From Flavobacterium sp. (GTDB lineage: Bacteria; Bacteroidota; Bacteroidia; Flavobacteriales; Flavobacteriaceae): DNA of 64,000 nucleotides. The stretch's first letter is position 1. Each line of letters opens with the position of its first letter. Positions 63,010 through 64,000 of this stretch are shown in pieces. A program made the translations under genes and the position numbers. The notes under the pieces were generated by a model, which did no database searches, had not been told where the DNA came from, and saw only the letters and a program-made list of their open reading frames with translations. Location: NCBI GenBank assembly GCA_023259675.1, contig JALRGT010000006.1:62001-126000 (forward strand), given 5' to 3'.

Positions 63010-64000
63010 CTAAATCGCCTCAAACAATTTTCCTGGCAACGGCCGAATCACTCCTTTGAGTTCCATGTTCAACAACAATCCTGAAATTCTATAAATCGGG
63101 AAATCACAATGTAGGGCGATGATATCCATCAATTCTTTGCCTGTTTTTAAAAGATAATCATACACTTTTTGTTCGTCTTCATCCAGTGAAACAAACAATT
63201 GTTTTTGTATTGGTTTCGATTCTTTCTCTATTTCCCAATTCAGGATATAAATCAAATCGGCCGCACTGGTCAGCACATTGGCTTTTTGTGTTTTAATGAG
63301 ATTGTTACAACCCTGGCTGTATTTATCTGTGGTACGACCCGGAACGGCGAATACATCTCTGTTGTAATCATTGGCTAGATTGGCCGTAATCAAAGAACCA
63401 CCTCTATCGGCAGATTCAATCACGATAGTCGCTTCTGCCATTCCGGCAACGATACGGTTTCTGCGCACAAAATTTTCTTTATCAGGATTGGAAGAACTCC
63501 AAAACTCAGTCATAAATCCGCCGTTTTCTTCCACTTTGGCGACATATTTTTTATGGGTTTTGGGATAAATTTGGTTCAAACCATGCGCTACGACTCCAAT
63601 GGTTTGCAAATTAAATTCCAATGCCAATTGATGCGCCACGATATCCACTCCGTAAGCAAAACCACTCACAATTACAGGATCTAGCGGTGCCAAATCTTCA
63701 ATTAACTTTCTACAAAACTCCGTCCCATAAGAAGTTATTTGCCGTGTCCCGACGATGCTGATTACTTTTCGTTTTTTCAAATCGATATTCCCGGAACTAA
63801 ACAACAAAACAGGACCATCGATACAATGTTTCAAACGTTCGGGATAATCTTCGTCTTGAAAATAGTTGACTTTAATATCATTCGAACGAATGAAGTGTAA
63901 TTCCTGATTGGCTTTGTCAAATACCGATTTATCTTTTATATTTTTCAACAACATTGTGCCAATTCCGTCAATTGCGGCGAGCTGAGATGTTTTGGTTTTG
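63010..64000 (-). CDS. dprA: DNA-processing protein DprA (5' end beyond the window)
   Basis: DprA protects incoming ssDNA and loads RecA in natural transformation. The Rossmann-like core has VSIVGTRQITSYG, VSGFAYGVDIVAHQLAL, FVRRNRIVAGMAEATIVIES and GGSLITANLANDYNRDVFAVPG, and a C-terminal winged-helix-like part follows. The visible ATG at 63954 is not the start: the frame stays open to the window edge with QLAAIDGIGTMLL, a helix-hairpin-helix typical of the N-terminus. It is therefore truncated at its N-terminus by the window. Confidence 0.93.
   Translation of the reverse strand, partial: KTKTSQLAAIDGIGTMLLKNIKDKSVFDKANQELHFIRSNDIKVNYFQDEDYPERLKHCIDGPVLLFSSGNIDLKKRKVISIVGTRQITSYGTEFCRKLIEDLAPLDPVIVSGFAYGVDIVAHQLALEFNLQTIGVVAHGLNQIYPKTHKKYVAKVEENGGFMTEFWSSSNPDKENFVRRNRIVAGMAEATIVIESADRGGSLITANLANDYNRDVFAVPGRTTDKYSQGCNNLIKTQKANVLTSAADLIYILNWEIEKESKPIQKQLFVSLDEDEQKVYDYLLKTGKELMDIIALHCDFPIYRISGLLLNMELKGVIRPLPGKLFEAI

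Overview
The window reads as chromosome of a low-GC Bacteroidota, family Flavobacteriaceae, most likely Flavobacterium. The reasons are perfect Bacteroidota -7 boxes (TAnnTTTG) before several genes, PorP/SprF proteins, type B type IX secretion (T9SS) sorting domains, a giant SprB-like adhesin, and flavobacterial families such as DUF6660 and DUF4837. No tRNA, rRNA or CRISPR array was recognised.

Layout. 1-2.5 kb: a small Cys/His-rich exported protein and a TonB-dependent receptor. 2.5-13.9 kb: a haem supercluster. On the minus strand it runs hemA-hemC-hemD-hemE-(REP-associated transposase)-hemF-hemB-cytochrome c; on the plus strand it runs araC-hemH-MATE-hemJ. All steps from glutamyl-tRNA to protohaem are present except hemL. 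13.9-18.1 kb: an orphan histidine kinase, an enoyl-CoA hydratase, a two-gene segment (TTG-start nuclease plus an unknown protein) bracketed by inverted CAGT-rich repeats, and an HD hydrolase. 18.2-28 kb: lipid, envelope and housekeeping genes (acyl-ACP desaturase, PlsC, rnpA, C-terminal processing protease, tandem OmpA protein, GNAT, DUF4837 lipoprotein, LysM lytic transglycosylase, pgk). 28-33.2 kb: a small glycan locus with an AraC regulator and divergent GH29 fucosidase, GH97 enzyme and sugar mutarotase; the promoter region carries an 18-bp direct repeat at 21-bp spacing and a 12-bp-arm hairpin. 33.5-54.6 kb: a minus-strand surface-adhesin locus matching the F. johnsoniae sprCDBF arrangement as I remember it: a secreted protein, a beta-helix protein, a SprC-like type B cargo, a PorP/SprF-coil-SPOR fusion, a 4460-residue SprB-like protein, and SprF. 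55-64 kb: holB, a DoxX-like protein, acyl-CoA thioesterase, recA, a lipoprotein/ECF sigma/anti-sigma-barrel operon, PlsC, trpS and a dprA that runs off the window.

Most notable points: about 43 Ig-like repeats in the SprB-like protein organised in a seven-unit higher-order period; a PorP/SprF barrel fused to 25 copies of a 16-residue helical repeat and a SPOR-like end; a palindromic repeat element translated in frame inside hemC; a REP/RAYT insertion inside the haem operon; and a candidate AraC operator in the fucosidase promoter. All family assignments are from reading the sequence; no database search was run.
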